From NCBI GenBank assembly GCA_001051155.2, contig JYIP02000002.1:5003315-5067314 (forward strand): a DNA stretch of 64,000 nucleotides, read 5' to 3'. The notes under the pieces were generated by a model. It was not told the origin of the DNA. It saw only the letters and a list, made by a program, of their open reading frames with translations, and ran no database searches. Made by a program: the position numbers and the translations under genes. How positions within the stretch are numbered: the stretch's first letter is position 1; every line of letters begins with the position of its first letter. This document shows, piece by piece, positions 20,137-33,086 of this stretch. This DNA comes from Chrysoporthe austroafricana (lineage: Eukaryota; Ascomycota; Sordariomycetes; Diaporthales; Cryphonectriaceae).

Positions 20137-21292
20137 ATGCCTTCATTCTTCACCCTTCGCGCCGCCGTGGCCGGCAGTGTGGCCGCCCGAGTAGCCTACG
20201 CCTACACGGAAGCCAGCGTCTACTATAATCCTTTCATGTATAAGAACATCGACCCGATCAAGTTTCCGGGAGAATACGGCGTCTCGCACATGCACAGCTT
20301 CTTTGGCTCCGACAGCGTGACGGCCAGCACCAACACAAGCGCCGAGCTGCAGGCCGGTTGTGGAACGACAGACAATCCAAATGATCTGTCCACCTACTGT
20401 GAGTTTCCTCGCTCCTACTGCCTCGCCGCCTGTGTCTGCTCCTGACAAGCTTCACTAGGGGTTCCTTCCCTCGTATACACCGTGGATGACGGCGCGACCT
20501 ATGACTACGTGCCCCTCTTCCGCTTCTCGGCTTACTATAACCTGGGCGAGACGGAAGCCGAGGTCCCTATTCCCCAGAACTTGAAGATGGTCGCCGGCCT
20601 CGCCACGGCCACGACAGCGGACGAGTCGCCGGCGGACGCCAAGGTCGAGTGGTTCTGCGAGGGCGACGACATCGCCCTCGACGCGAACGGCTTCCCCAGC
20701 TCCACGTGCAGCACGCACCTGCAGACGCTCCTGTACTTCCCGCAGTGCGTCGACGTCGGCACCCTCGAGACTGCGTACAAGAGCTCGAGCTACGGGACCA
20801 CCAACTGGTGCCCCGAGGGCTACAACAGCATGCCGCAGCTGCGCTTCTCCATCCGGTACGACCTGCGCGACGCGCTGCCTGACGGGTGGAGCGGCACCGC
20901 GCCCTTCAAGCTGGCCAGCGGCAACGCGTACTCCAGCCACGGCGACTTGTAAGTGCTAATATTACTCTCATCTTGGGCTTTTTCCGGCCAGAGAAACAGA
21001 TTCCGACCGGACCGCGGCTAACCGTGTGCATGGCAGCATCATGGGCTGGACGGAGGAGGCGGCCCAGACTATGGTTCTGGCAACCGCTGCGGCGTACAAG
21101 TACGAGTATTACGCTGTGGACGGTGCTCTGGGCAACGCCGGCGATGCGCCTACCTGCACTGCCACCGATGCCGACCCCGACAACGGGACCTCTGACTACG
21201 CCGAGTCGGTGGCCGAGATGGAAGCGTCCAGCGCGACGAAGCGGTCCGCCCGGCCTCTGTGGTCGTCTAGACGTCGCTCAGCTCGCGTGTAA
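20137..21292 (+). CDS. secreted DUF1996 protein
   Basis: Exons 20137-20398, 20459-20948 and 21037-21292 give 335 aa. The N-terminus is a signal-peptide-like stretch (hydrophobic/Ala-rich, residues 1-22). The DUF1996 pattern is clear: HMHSFFGSDSVTASTNTSAEL near residue 50, then TYWVPSLVYTVDDG across the first junction, Cys pairs in the middle, and SSHGDFIMGWTEEA across the second junction. DUF1996 proteins are secreted, often found with WSC domains, and of unknown function; they occur widely in fungi. No WSC domain is present here. The C-terminus is Ser/Arg-rich. Confidence 0.85.
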
Positions 21293-22349
21293 GTGCAGAC
21301 AGAGCTGGCTGGCAGACATTGATCAAGGGGATTACGTTGTTTATTCAACTGTACATATTGCTGGCTCTAGATACAATCCAGCCTAGTGACGCAAAGGGGC
21401 AGTTTCTCAAACTATTATAGATGTAAATACACGAGTGCATATTATCCTGCAAGAACTACCAGACGTGATAGTTTCTACCAGACGATGTGATTACTTCGTA
21501 GTCGTTTGTGGGGATCGTGATATTCATTTGTGCTCCGACTGTGTGTCGAGACGAGGTCTGCGGATGAGGATCGCACCTCCATTCCAAAAAAAACACTCAC
21601 CCATGGGCGAGCATGCCCAAGACCCCCCATCGTTCTCGGTCGGATGCAACGTCAGCCCGTCCAGCACATCTGGGGTTAGCCTCTGGCGGTGGAGCGCGTT
21701 CGCCCCCTTCGCCCCATCCCAGCGCGCGCCTGGCCCTCGCGCCGATACCCATTCCGGCGTTTTCCCCTCACGCATCGCGCCACGGGGCTTATTCCCCCCT
21801 ATTATTTCCAGGCCCAGGGCCTCCGCCACTTTCTCCCCCCTTCACCCAAAAACCGCCCCGTCCCAGGTCGTCCTGCCTCGCTCCACGCCCACGCGGATCG
21901 TCACACGCCTCAGCAACCCGTTATTCCCAGCCAAAGCCGAAGCTCTCCTGGTCGCGTCGTCGACGACTCAGCGCGCGAGCACGAGACGCCGGCCGCGCGA
22001 GTAAGAATAGCCAGCCAGCGCCAGCCCGTGCCAGCCCGCCGCCTCGACCCGACCCGAGCGGCTCTGACAGCCGAGCTGCCAAACGCACGTCAAAGCCAGA
22101 CCAGGCCAGGCCAGCCAGGCCAGCCAGGCCAGCCAGGCCTCTCCTTTCTTATTCCCGAGGGCCGTGCTACCCATCGTCTGGGGCCCGCGTCCACGGTCCC
22201 GGAGCCTGCCCTCCTCGCGCGGAGGCTCGTGCTACTCTGCTCGGCGCGCCTGGCAGCCTGGCAGCCTGGGCGGTGGGTGATCCCTGATTTCATGCCCGAC
22301 CGGCTGTCAGGCGCACCGGGACCCCGCCGGTGATACGTCTCGCAGCTGG
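21293..22349. other. intergenic / long 5' leader, GC-rich
   Basis: Long C-rich open frames at 21613-22333 are low-complexity (Pro, Ala, Arg, Ser) and overlap in two frames, so I treat them as composition artefacts. A short tandem array of ccaggccag units lies at 22098-22138. It probably includes the 5' leader of the downstream transcription factor. Confidence 0.5.
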
Positions 22350-24715
22350 ATGGACCACCCTCAGTCCCGGGGCGTGTCCTCGCGGCCGAGGTACAACCCT
22401 ATGCCCATCGGAGGCCCCGACCGCCCGCCCATCACCCAGTCGCCCAGCCCGGGCACCATCTACGCCTCGACGCCCGGCCACAGGGACGGCGGCGGCGGCT
22501 ACTACGACGACCGCGCCGCCCGCCGCTCGGCCGACACGGACCTGGGCAGCCCGAGCGCCCAGCGCGCGCCCGGCCTGAGACAGGATTCTGAGTACCCGCC
22601 CGAGCCCCCGAGCGCCGCCACCGACTACACGGACCGCAGCTCGACCGCCTACCCCGAGGCCGGCGCCTACGGCTTCAAGGCCGAGGACGCCGAGGGCAAC
22701 GGCGAGCCGCAGAAGAAGCGCCAGAAGCGCAACAAGCCCACGCTGTCCTGCTTCGAGTGCGTCGAGAGGAAGACCAAGGTAGGTAGGCAGGCCTCTGGGC
22801 CTCTCTCTCTCTTATCATCCTTGCTGCGCCCGCCCTTGTGCCCCTCGCCCTCTGCGCGCAGACACCACGGCGCCGTCGCAGGAGGAGGACAAATGCGATT
22901 ATTTTATGTCGATCCCCCCGCCGCTGTCACACAGCAGGCCGCAGGTGTGCACACAAGGCTGACATCCCAATCTCGACAGTGCGACCGCGGCCGGCCCAAC
23001 TGCCTGGCGTGCATCAAGAGGCAGACCGAGTGTCGCTATGCCCAGGTCGCCAACCTGCTGGAGGAGACGTCGCGGGCCTCGGCCAGCGGCAGGCGCACCA
23101 CCAAGCCGCCCAAGAAGAAGCCGGGGCCGGCGATGAACCCCAGGTCAGCCATCCCTAACATCGCAGACCGCGGTGTGCTCTCTACCAATAACTACCTTAG
23201 CAGGGCCGCGGTCGCCCTGTCGACGGGGCTCCTCTCCAACGTCCCCTACTCCCTCGCCACCGGCTCCAACATCTTCGGCATCGGCACCGGCCACCCCTTC
23301 ACCAACATCTGGACCCGCAACTGGGGCCTCGACGAGGTCATCGTCATGATGCCCAACAAGGTCCAGTGCGACATCCTGCTCACGCGCTACTTCGAGTGCG
23401 TCGACCCCGTCTACCCCATGCTGCACCGCCAGACCTTCCTCACCGAGTACGACCACTTCTGGAGCCAGTCCGTCGAGGACCGCTGCCAGGCCGACCCGGC
23501 CTTCGTCGCCCTCATGTTCGTCATGTACGGCCTCGGCACCCAGTTCCAGCGCATCCCCAACAGCAACGAGCAGTCCAAGGCCAACACCGCCGAGATGTAC
23601 GCCTCCGCCGCCAACCAGGCCCTGCGCGCCGCCTCGTACCTGTCGTGCGCCTCCATCCGCTCCATCCAGGCCATGACCCTCATGGTCTACTTCCTCATCA
23701 ACGACAACCACGCCAGCGACGGGTGGGCCTTCGCCGGCATCCTGATGCGCCAGTCGTACGCCATGGGCCTGCACCGCGACCCCAACATCGTCACCCCCGA
23801 GGCCACCGCCTTCGAGAAGAACGAGCGCCGCAAGCTGTGGCAGGCCGTGCTCCTGCAGGACACCTTCATGACCGTCCTGCTGTCCCTGCCGCCCAACGCC
23901 ACCCACACCGACGTCAACGTCGACGACCTCTTCGACGAGCCCGCCGAGGCCTACACCACCCACAACGGCACCAGCCACGCCACCACCGACACCGCCTACA
24001 TCCGCGGCAGCTGGACCCTCGCCAACCTCGTGCAGGAGTCCATCTGCAGCCCGCGCTGCCTCGACATGCCCATCTGCGCCACCCCGCGCCACAAGACCAA
24101 GCTCGTCGCCGACTTCCGCGCCGTCTACCGCTCCTTCCCGGACGTCTTCCGCTCCTGGGACGCCGACAGCCTCACCGCCCTCGCCGCCCGCGACAGCCGC
24201 GCCGTGCGCCAGACCCTGTTCCTCACCAGCAACTACTTCCACAACCTGATGCTCGTCCACGCCAGCGAGAGCCCCGAGGTCCCCGTCAACGTGCGCGGCA
24301 CCCTCGAGGCCGCCCACGAGGCCGTCAACGCCTTCTTCATGCTCTTCGCCCTCTTCGAGCAGGAGGCCCGCACCTGGTGGGTCTTCAGCCACCGCGCCTT
24401 CCTCGAGGCTATGTGCATCGGCAGCGTGCTGCGCGAGACGGCGAGGGAGCCCGGCGGCGAGGAGACGGTCGGGAAGGACCAACTGTTCGTCAGGGGGAAG
24501 GGGGATATCGGTACGTCCGGGCAGTCCATCATCACTCCTTACCCCTTCCACTTTTTTTTTTATTTCCCCCCCCCCTTCTCTTTCAGGGGCATGCAGGCTC
24601 GCTGACACCCCACGACACAGTCCGCATGGTCCAGATCATGGACCGGATGGCCGAGGGCGAAGACGGCTCCAAGGTGGCGGGGACGCGGTCGGAGGTGCTG
24701 CGCGAGTTCCTGTGA
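22350..24715 (+). CDS. Zn2Cys6 transcription factor
   Basis: Four exons: 22350-22778, 22980-23143, 23204-24510 and 24597-24715 (672 aa). The binuclear zinc cluster CX2CX6CX6CX2CX6C begins CFECVERKTK near residue 133. It is split by a 201-nt intron just before the third cysteine, a common intron site in this family. A basic KKRQKRNKP stretch precedes it and may be a nuclear signal. A fungal-specific TF domain follows (about 250-560), with typical text such as DPVYPMLHRQTF and FAGILMRQSYAMGLHRD. The last exon was chosen because an AG at 24596 restores the frame of LTPHDTVRMVQIMDRM. It should bind DNA as a dimer in the nucleus. The target pathway is unknown. Confidence 0.9.
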
Positions 24716-25979
24716 CCGGCGCCTTTCGATAGAGCAGGATACCTCACGGTACAAGTCGGTGATACTACTATTACTACTACTACTACTCCGGTACTCTTAG
24801 ACGGCGGTGGAAACCCTCCACCCAGGGGGCGGCAACGATACGGCGGGGGAATAGCATAAAGCGGATTTAATATTTCCGGGTGCATAGGTGGCTGGCTGGT
24901 CGGCGGCGGATGGCCTATTACGGTGTCCGTATGTCCCCCCGGTGGTGGGGGGGGGGCTACATCATTTTCTGTTATGTTACATATTTTTAGATACCTTGCA
25001 ATTCCTTTTTGGTTTCTGCTCTTAGCATTGTCAACCAGCACCTTTGCGGAATGAGATTGTGTGTAGGCCTGGGCTAGGTATGTACCTTCGTCGACTCGGA
25101 TCCTAGGTTTCGGTCCGCTCCCTCGCATTGCCCGCGGTGTTTCCCCACGCCGCGCCACTCGCAAATGCCTTGTCCTCCTCCGCCGCACAGAAGGAAATGT
25201 GATGTCTAATGTCATTGCATCAATAGCCCTGTCTATCTGCTCACCTTCGCCTTTTCCTCGCAGATACTACTGCTGGCCTATTTTTGGCCTCTTCACCCCT
25301 TGCTTGTTCCCTCCAACTGTGATGTCGCGGCGAAGCTCAGACAGCCTGAGTGCCGGACAGTGCCGAGGATTATGTTGCACGCCGCCGGAGAGACCGGGCC
25401 AACCTCCTTTCCCCACGAAGCCCGATCTCCCACAGCGCATGCATGCCTGAATAGCAGCTAGTAAACCATGCCGGACGTGTCTCACTGCTCATATCCTCTC
25501 TCGAGCAGAGTCAAGTCCTAGAAAAAAAAAAGAGCGCGACCAAGTCCCAAGTAACGCAGCGCTCGCTCGCTCAGTTCTTTGAATTCCTCCGATCTGGCAC
25601 GATGCATGTTGAGGTGCTTGTGCCCTCCCCTCCTCGCAAATTATTCGTACACAAGTAATTCTTGCACCAGTGATGCTGGTGTATTCCATTCCTTCAGGAA
25701 AAGCGATGTTGGACAAGGTGCCGATGTCCCTAGTATCTCGTGACCCTATGAGCTGCTCTCACACAGACTGATGGCCTCGGTTCCCCGTTCCAGGGCAGCC
25801 GCGCAATGTACGAAGCTCCCGCCACAACTAAACTCGCGGTCGAGGTAGAGTCGAGTTCGGACGTGGAGCAGAAGTGGCGGAGACTTTCGCGTGGTTGGGC
25901 TGCTGTCTCGTGAGTGATAGTTGCAGTTGTCTCGGAATATCTCGATGTGTTCGAGTTGGGAGTCGGCTGGCTTCCTCTT
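24716..25979. other. intergenic between convergent genes
   Basis: 3' flanks of the transcription factor and the RING gene, which converge. It includes a ctactatta-type triplet run at 24764-24788 and G/C homopolymers near 24950. No gene is seen. Confidence 0.5.
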
Positions 25980-27750
25980 CTAGGACCGTTTCCGGCCCTC
26001 ATCACCGTTGTGACTGCTCCCACTACTACCGAACCGATCCCGAATCCAGCTGAGGGGATTCGACGAGCCCCCACCGCTTCCGCCTCCCGGGGTGTGGCTG
26101 CTCCGACCGCTCCGCGGAGAGCTCCAGGTCGCCGAGTCCGCCCGGTGGGAACGAGCGCGGACAGGGGACCTATCCCTGGCCGAGGACGAACCCTGCGGCG
26201 GGCTGGTAGGTGACCACGAATCGCGCCTGTACCGAGACCTCTCTGGACGCGGCTGTCCGCAGGTCGGGGACCCTGCGGCATTGCGGATCGCGTTCAGCCG
26301 TCGCTCGCACTCCTCGGGACTTCGGGGCCCTCGCCCCTCGGGCGTTCGGGGTCCTCGCGCCTCCGAACCTCGGTGTCCTCGTGCCTCGTGTGCGCCACCG
26401 CCAAACGCGCCGCCCGCTGCGCCAGGGCTCCAGCGGTTTCCGCCGCCGCCGAGCACATCAGCGAACGTGTAGCTGCCGGAGAAATGCTCGTTCTCGGAGC
26501 CACGCCGTCGTTGCTGGCCAGGACTGCCGCCGGCCTCTCCGTTGCCGTTGCCGCTCCCGTTGCCTTCTCGCTTCTCGATCGGCGTTCGACATATCGGGCA
26601 GGTGTTGTGCTCCTTCAGCCACAGCACCACGCACTCCTCGTGGAACCAGTGCTTGCAGGGCAGCACGGTCACCTCGTCCCCCACGTGCATCTCGTCTATG
26701 CAGATGGTGCACTCCGCCTTGCCGCTCTCGCCCATCATCTCGTCGTCCAGTCTCTTCTTCTCCAGCCTCTCGATGGCGGCCTCGGTCGCGGGCGGCGCCG
26801 CGTTCGACTGCGGGTTGTTCTCCATCAGCTGCGTGATGATCCGGTCCAGGGCCTCCTGGGAGTAGACAGCGTCGCCGTGGACGGCATTGTGCGCGCCGAG
26901 TCCGGGGCCGAGCAGAAGGGAAAAGAGACCCTGCAGGCCGCCCTCGAGGCCCGGGTGGCCGACGTTGGGGGGGCGTATGTTGCCGCCGCCCATGGCATTA
27001 CTAAAGATTCTAGGATATTGGTCAGCTGTCAGAGCCCATAGAAATGAACGTGACCTCCGGTATGCCAGGCATCGCCGGGCGAACCGGCGCGAGGGGTGCG
27101 GGTGTCCATACATGTCAAATTCCTCGTCGTGACTGTGATCCAGGCCCCGCAGTCCGGGGCCGGTGCTGGTAGTGATAGAGAAGGTCGCGCGTCCCGACGG
27201 CGTGACGTAGGTTCTTGTCTGCGTAGATGGCCCGCTCAGGAAGGCCTCGCGGGGGGACCGGGCGCCGTGGCCCATGGGACCGCCCATGAGCATGTTCAGG
27301 GTCTCCTGAAACCGCGTGAATATCTCCTGCTCGCTGCTCGGATCGATCGGACTACGTCCGCGGTGGCCTCCGCGGTCGGGGTCCGGCGGCGAGGAATAGG
27401 GCGGCGAAGGGAACACGTCGTTTATCATCTCCTCGCCTGGATCTTCGAAGTCGAAGGGGTCGGACGGTGGTGGCCCGGCGGGGTCGCGGGGGTCGTCCTC
27501 TGGGGTTACCTACCGACGGGGTGTCAGTCCCTGCGCTGCTGCGCCGTTGCACAGGGTCAGATAGGGTGGTGGTGTCTGGGGGAGGGAGGGCTGGACCCAC
27601 GATCTCGCAGCTCTCGCCCTCACAGTGAGGGCACCGCAGGCCGAACTCGTCATTGTACCAATCCTTGCGGCACTTGTGGCAATAGACGACCTCCCGGCCG
27701 CCGGCGAGGTCGAGATAGCCGCGGCGTTCTGGCTCTGGGGAGGAGGACAT
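25980..27750 (-). CDS. RING-H2 E3 ubiquitin ligase, RNF126-like
   Basis: Exons 27750-27553, 27509-27112 and 27009-25980 give 541 aa. The N-terminus has a four-cysteine zinc finger (YCHKCRKDWYNDEFGLRCPHC) as in RNF115/RNF126 proteins. The RING-H2 near residues 325-370 reads CTICIDEM, PCKHWFHEECV, CPICRTP. The C-terminal third is a disordered Arg/Gly/Ser/Pro-rich tail. RNF126-type ligases ubiquitinate cytosolic quality-control clients, so that role is inferred. The 43-nt first intron (donor GTGCAA, acceptor GTAG) is needed to join the frames. The second intron is 102 nt, has no stop and is in frame, so it could be retained. Confidence 0.85.
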
Positions 27751-29820
27751 GTTGGCCTGTCGATGCTGCTGCTCGTGGCTTCGCTGGTGGTGTTGATGGG
27801 CAGCCAAGGCCGTGAGTCCGAGGCCTGCGAGGAGGCCAGCTGCGCGGAGGGCTCTGAACGCCACGGTGAATGGGGGGGCGACGGGACCGGCCAGTGGCGG
27901 CTGCTGACCTTCGCGGGGTGGTGGATCGGGCTCCCGCTGCTGTCGGTTGCTTGCTGACAACGCGGTCGTGATGTGATGGTGATGGTGTCGTAGGGTGATT
28001 GGCTGGTGCGGTCTAACAAAAGCAGCGACCGTCAGGCACCTCGTAGCATAGGGGTAGGGCCAAGGGCCAAGGGAGGAGAAAACAGGGAAGACGGTGATTA
28101 GGTTGTGTGCGGTGCAGTGCAGTTGTAGCGCAGCAGCGCAGCGCAGGTTCGGGTTCGAGATGGTGGATGGGCGCCGATGACATGCGTCCAGTGACTGACT
28201 GACAGCGGCGTGAATCGTGATGTTAGGTGCAGGGATGGTGGGGCCATCTTGTCCGTACCGAGCACTGACGTTGACATCACCCGCAGCTTGGCTCCACAGA
28301 GCCCAGACTTCACAGCAGGGCCAACTCACCTGGGGGAAGGGGGGTCAGTCGCCCTTCTGGATGCTTCTATGGGCCGCTGGCGGTCTCTCGGTCTGCTTGT
28401 CGGTGGCGGCCAGGTTTCCACCCGCGTTTCGTGCTGCCTGATGCCTGATGCGCTCAGGCTGAAGCCTCCTTGTCTCTTGTCTGTACGTCCGTACCTCGCT
28501 GGGTGTAGGGTAGGCAAGGCAGATAGGAGACGGGGTAAAGAGGCCTGCCGACTGGCCTCCAAGTCTGTTAATGCTTTGCGCACGTCTTAGTGGGGGGCTG
28601 TGCAGCCGCACTTGGTGTCAGACCACGCCGGCAGACGTCTCTACCGATACACACACACCTACACACACACTCACACTCACACAGACGCACACTCACTCAG
28701 ACACGCAGAGAAACTCCGAAGAAGGAATCGCAGTGCGCACGTGCGCGAGCAGGCTGCCTCAGGCCCGCGCAACACCTGGCATCACGAGCAGGCTGAGCTG
28801 GGCTGGGCCAAGCAAGCCCCTCTCTCTACAAGACGTACTTGGCCCGCAGGACAACAACAGGCTGGGGCGCGGGGCGCGGGCGGGCGGGATGCGTGCGTCT
28901 CACGTTCCGCCCGAGCAGCCTTCCCGCTTGACCGGTTCATGCTGCAGTGAAACACCAATGTTGCGCTGCGCCCGACAGAAGCGGCCCTATAACGCCGACC
29001 TGAGCAACGAGGTGGGGGACCTTGTCGTGTTGCTTCTGCCCACGCCGCCGCCCCCGTGGCACCTCGGAACATCTTTCGTTCGGTGCTCAGCACGGGGAGC
29101 GGCGCACAGGGGGAGCGGCGCACAGGGAGAGCGGCCAGCCTGTCATCACTCACTGCTGTCGCACGGTCACCAAAAAAAAAAAAAAAAAAAAAAAGGGGGC
29201 AGGGGGGCGGGGGGGCCGCGCGTGGCGCGAGCGGGGCGGCCCGCGGGGCGCGGGGGGCCNCACCCAGGGGGCGCCAGGGCAAAAAAAAAAAAAAAAAAAA
29301 AAAAATGGTGCAAGTGCCCGACGGCGCCACATGGAGAGAGAGGGAGGGGGGGAGAGGCTGGGGCGGTTAGCGGTTACCGTGCCTCCGTTCCTCCTCACCG
29401 TGCCCGGCAGATCCGTGGGCCACCCCCACCTCGGCGGCCGGAGGGCGGGCCTGGCTTCTGCGCCGGCGGAAAGCATGGCGACGTGCCCCGGCCTATAGCT
29501 CGATGCTAACCTAGCCTCCTGGAGGACATATCACGACACGTACCCTGCCGGCTCCACTCGCAAAAGGGAGGAACTGACTGCCCCTGGATTCTGATCCCAT
29601 TGACACCTCGCCGTGGTCATATGCAAGTTCGGCTCCTCATATTTAGTAGGCCCTAGAATTAAAGAGGACATGTTGAAGGGGTAGGACATAATGCCAAAAA
29701 AAGGAGATCCCAAATGATCAGTCTTCTTTTTTTTTCCGTTCCCAGAATCGCTAATAAGTTCGTCATTCCCATGGCTATTGGCTCCCACTGCGCTAGTCGG
29801 GGTGGAGGGTGGTGGGCTGC
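27751..29820. other. intergenic, low-complexity
   Basis: Head of the RING gene and 3' flank of BFR1. It holds a CA-rich run at 28650-28690, two A homopolymers at 29172-29193 and 29281-29305 around GC-rich sequence with one undetermined base at 29260, and otherwise GC-rich sequence without a convincing gene. Confidence 0.5.
29172..29305 (+). repeat. paired poly(A) runs flanking an N
   Basis: An A run of about 22, about 87 bp of very GC-rich DNA containing N at 29260, and a second A run of about 25. The same arrangement recurs near 60.5 kb. It is likely a sequencing or assembly artefact rather than biology. Confidence 0.6.
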
Positions 29821-31510
29821 TTATGCGGCAGCAGCTGTCTCACCCTCCTTCTTGTCCTCGAGGCTGGCCTCGGCAGCATCCTTGGTGACCTCCTCGACGG
29901 CCTTATCGCCGTTCTCAGCCGCAGCAGCGCCCGCCCCGTTGGGAGTCGCAGAGCCGGAGGAGGACTTCTTACCGTCCTTCTCCTTGGCCTCCTCGGCCTC
30001 GAGCTTCTCGATCTCCTTCTTGGCCTTCTCGATGTTCTGCGGTAGATAGTCAGTAGGCGTTTGTAGACGGGGGCGCAGCGCCGCGGGAGGAACTTACACG
30101 CTGGGTCTGGGCAGCCTGGTCGGACTTCCAGTGGTCCAGCTTGGCCTTGACCTTCTCGATGACGGCCGGGACCTCGTCGGCGCTCATGGGAGGGTCGATG
30201 TTCATGAACGCGCAGTCCTCGACGACAGAGGGGGGGCAGTTGAAGGCGGACGCCGACTTGGTGGCGTTCTTCTTCTTGCCCTTCTTGCCCTTCTTGACGG
30301 CGGGCAGGTAGTCGTCGTCCTGGTCCTTCTTGCTGACGATCTTGGTGCCCTTGATGCCGGAGTCGTCGACCTTGCGCTCGGCCTGGGCCTCGAGGCCGCT
30401 GCTGGCCTGGAGCGGGGCCTTCTCCTCGGCGACGAAGGAGGGGTCGAAGAAGTGCAGCAGGCTGTTGGCGCGGCGGATCTCGTCCAGGTAGGCGGCGTCG
30501 CTCGCCTCGGCGAGCATCTTCTGGGCGCGCTCCTTCTTGCGCTCCTTCTCCTGGCGCTCGCGCTCGGCCCGGTTGCGCTCCCACGCCTTCTGCTTCTGCT
30601 CGCGCTCCCAGTTGTTGAAGGCCTTGCGGGCCGTGTGGTAGTCGTCCTTGTACTTCTTCATCTCGTCCCACTTCTCCCGCTGCTGGGCCTGCAGCCGGGA
30701 GCGCTCGTCGCGGAGCCCGCTAAGCTCCTTGTACGCGGCATCCTGCTCGGCCTTGATGGAGTCCAGCTCGGCCTGGATGGTGTTGTACTGCTCCGAGAGC
30801 GCCTTGGCCTCGGGGTTGTTGGACTTGCCCTTGGTCTCCTGAACCTTGGCGACGAGCTCGTCCACCGCCTTCGACTTCTCCTGGATGACGGGGAACTGCT
30901 TGCGCGAGCGCCGCAGCTTGCCGATCTGCTCGACCGTCTTCTTCTCCTCGAGCACGGTCAGCTTGCCGGACGCGATCTGCGCGTCGAGCTCGCTGATCCG
31001 GTTGTCCAGGGCGGCCTCGTCCTTGAACCCGACAGTGTCCTGCAGGGTCTTGAGTTCCTTCTTGCGCTCCTTGATCTGCTCGTCCAGGCGCTTGACCTGC
31101 TCCTGGGCCGCAGTGCGCGAGTTCTTGCCGTCGCCCTGCTTCTTCCGGATCTCGTTCAGCTGGGCAATGAGCTCCTGGCGGCGCTTCTGGGTGGGGTTCT
31201 CGGGGTTCTTGCCGGGGGTGGCGAGCTCGATCTTCTGCTTCACGGCATCCTGCAAGTCGACGCATGGTGAGTACTGGAGCCCTCAGAACCACCCGCAGTG
31301 GGGTCTGCCTGCTCAATGCGACGAGCCACGTAGCGATTGAGGATGCAAAAGAGGGGGGGGTGAGAGGGGGGGGGTGCGGTATACCAGCTGCGTCTTGACC
31401 TGGGTGTGTTCCTTCTCGAGCTTGACGACCTTCTCCTTGAAGGCAGCCTCATCAGGCTTCTGGGGCCTGGTGGCAGCCGGGGCGGCGGCGGGAGCGGCGT
31501 CTTCAGCCAT
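29821..31510 (-). CDS. bfr1: BFR1-like nuclear segregation / polysome protein
   Basis: Exons 31510-31385, 31249-30098 and 30036-29821 give 497 aa, all junctions phase 0. The protein is almost entirely charged alpha-helix. Recognisable BFR1 features are the early KPDEAAFKEKVVKLEKE, ATPGKNPENPTQKRRQELIAQL, a long coiled coil (about 60-300) and the C-terminal SAFNCPPSVVEDCAFMNIDPP. Yeast Bfr1 associates with mRNA and polysomes at the ER, affects nuclear segregation, and suppresses brefeldin A sensitivity. The C-terminus is Ala/Glu-rich. The start MAEDAAP was preferred over an upstream in-frame ATG at 31576. Confidence 0.88.
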
Positions 31511-32153
31511 AGTGAACGAGTCGACCTTAGAGATGGAACCAGGAGGGGATAGCCGGAGCGACCAGGTCCTGTACACAGAATACAGGAGAGAGGATCAACA
31601 GCGATCAGTGCTTCGACAGGCCAGATGGGTCGTCAGAGGAGGGAGGGTCAGACCCAACAAGCAGAGGTGGAGTTGGTATTTGTGAAATAAATAGGAATTG
31701 GCAAGACCACGAGCCTACGGCATGCTGTTCATCCCACGACCTTGGGGCGGCGAGTCTCGAACTTTTTTTGTTGACTGGACAAACTGGCCCATTCACCACC
31801 CGAATTTGTGGGGCTCTGGGCTCGGCCGCTCCATCTGAACCCCAGCGCCGAGAGACCCTGGCTCCTGGGTCGCTGCAGGTGAACCCGGCGTCTGGCCTTG
31901 CCGTTGTCCGTTGTCGGGTAAGCTGGCACGCTGGTACTTGGTAGTGGCTGGCACCGCTGGGTCGTGTGCTGTGCCGCCGGCAAGTCTCTGGATTAATTTT
32001 CGACACCAGGTGCCCGCAGCTCCTTTCATCCACCCACCCAGACCTTTCAACCGCCACGACAACAACAACGACACCCAACCTTCACCTGCAGGCCGCCCAC
32101 AACGACGACACTCTCACCCTTCCTCCCCAGACTCTTCCTGCAACCCGCCCGAG

Positions 32154-33086
32154 ATGGAAGACGCGGCCGCTGCCAACCGGGAGGCCAACCTGAAGGAGGC
32201 GATCCGCTTCTGGCGGGCGTGGAAGACTGTGCACCAGATGTGCCAGGACCGAGTATGCGACAACCCCCCCTCCGCAGCCCTCTCGCGCAACCTCGCCCCA
32301 GAGAGCCCTGCGTTTCAGGTCCCCTGCGATACGGTACAACCCGAGATGCGACAACAGCCTGCTGACTGCGACTTCGATAGGGGTACGAGCTCACGGATGA
32401 GGAGGTCAACATCTCTCTCGACAGGTTTAGGGACGAGTACACCAACCACGACGGCAGCGTCAAGTAAGCCCCCCCACCGGTCGCCACCCCATGCCCTCCC
32501 TCCCGATCTCATTATGCCCTGACCCCGTGGCGAGACGCGATGCTGACCCTGGGCCTCCAGCCGCGCCAAGCTGCAGTTCTCCGCGCGCCCCTCCGAGCTC
32601 ATGGTCAAGAAGTACACCAACCCGCCGACCCCCGCCAACCCCAATCCGGAGCCCGAGTGCGGCACGATCTACGTCGAGTTCATGCAGGAGAACACGATCG
32701 GCGTCAAGGAGATCAAGAAGTTCGCGACGTACGTGGCGACCAACAACTTCAAGGCCGGCATCATGGTGACGATGGGCACGCTCTCGCCGCAGGCCCGCAA
32801 GGGCATCAACGCCACCAGCGCCCTCACCACCCTCGAGTGCTTCCTGCTCGAGGACCTGCTGGTCAACATCACCCACCACGACCTGGTGCCCACGCACGTC
32901 GTGCTGAGCCGCGAGGAGAAGACCGCCCTGCTCAAACGGTACCGCCTCAAGGAGACGCAGCTGCCGCGCATCCTGATGAAGGACCCCATCGCGAGGTATT
33001 ACGGCCTGAAGAGGGGCCAGGTGGTCAAGATCATCCGGTCCAGCGAGACTGCGGGTCGGTATGCCAGCTACAGGCTCTGTGTCTGA
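32154..33086 (+). CDS. rpb5: RNA polymerase subunit RPABC1 (RPB5)
   Basis: Exons 32154-32252, 32381-32463 and 32561-33086 (introns 128 and 97 nt) give 235 aa, about the family size of 210-235. The N-terminal jaw domain contains FWRAWKTVHQM and YELTDEEVNISLDRF. The C-terminal assembly domain is highly conserved: LVPTHVVLSREEKTALLKRY, KETQLPRILMKDPIARYYGL and RGQVVKIIR. RPB5 is shared by RNA polymerases I, II and III and contacts downstream DNA. The gene is divergent from BFR1; their ATGs lie about 640 bp apart. Confidence 0.95.

Noticed and set aside
21613..22333. Two overlapping frames of more than 200 codons before the transcription factor
   Set aside because: Low-complexity Pro/Ala/Arg in two frames at once. 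Likely leader or intergenic DNA.
23145..24608. 487-codon minus-strand and 449-codon plus-strand frames over the transcription factor
   Set aside because: Val/Gly/Asp or Arg/His/Pro low-complexity shadows of the Zn2Cys6 gene.
30131..31270. 379-codon plus-strand frame over BFR1
   Set aside because: Leu/Gly/Val-rich antisense of a Lys/Glu-rich coiled-coil gene.
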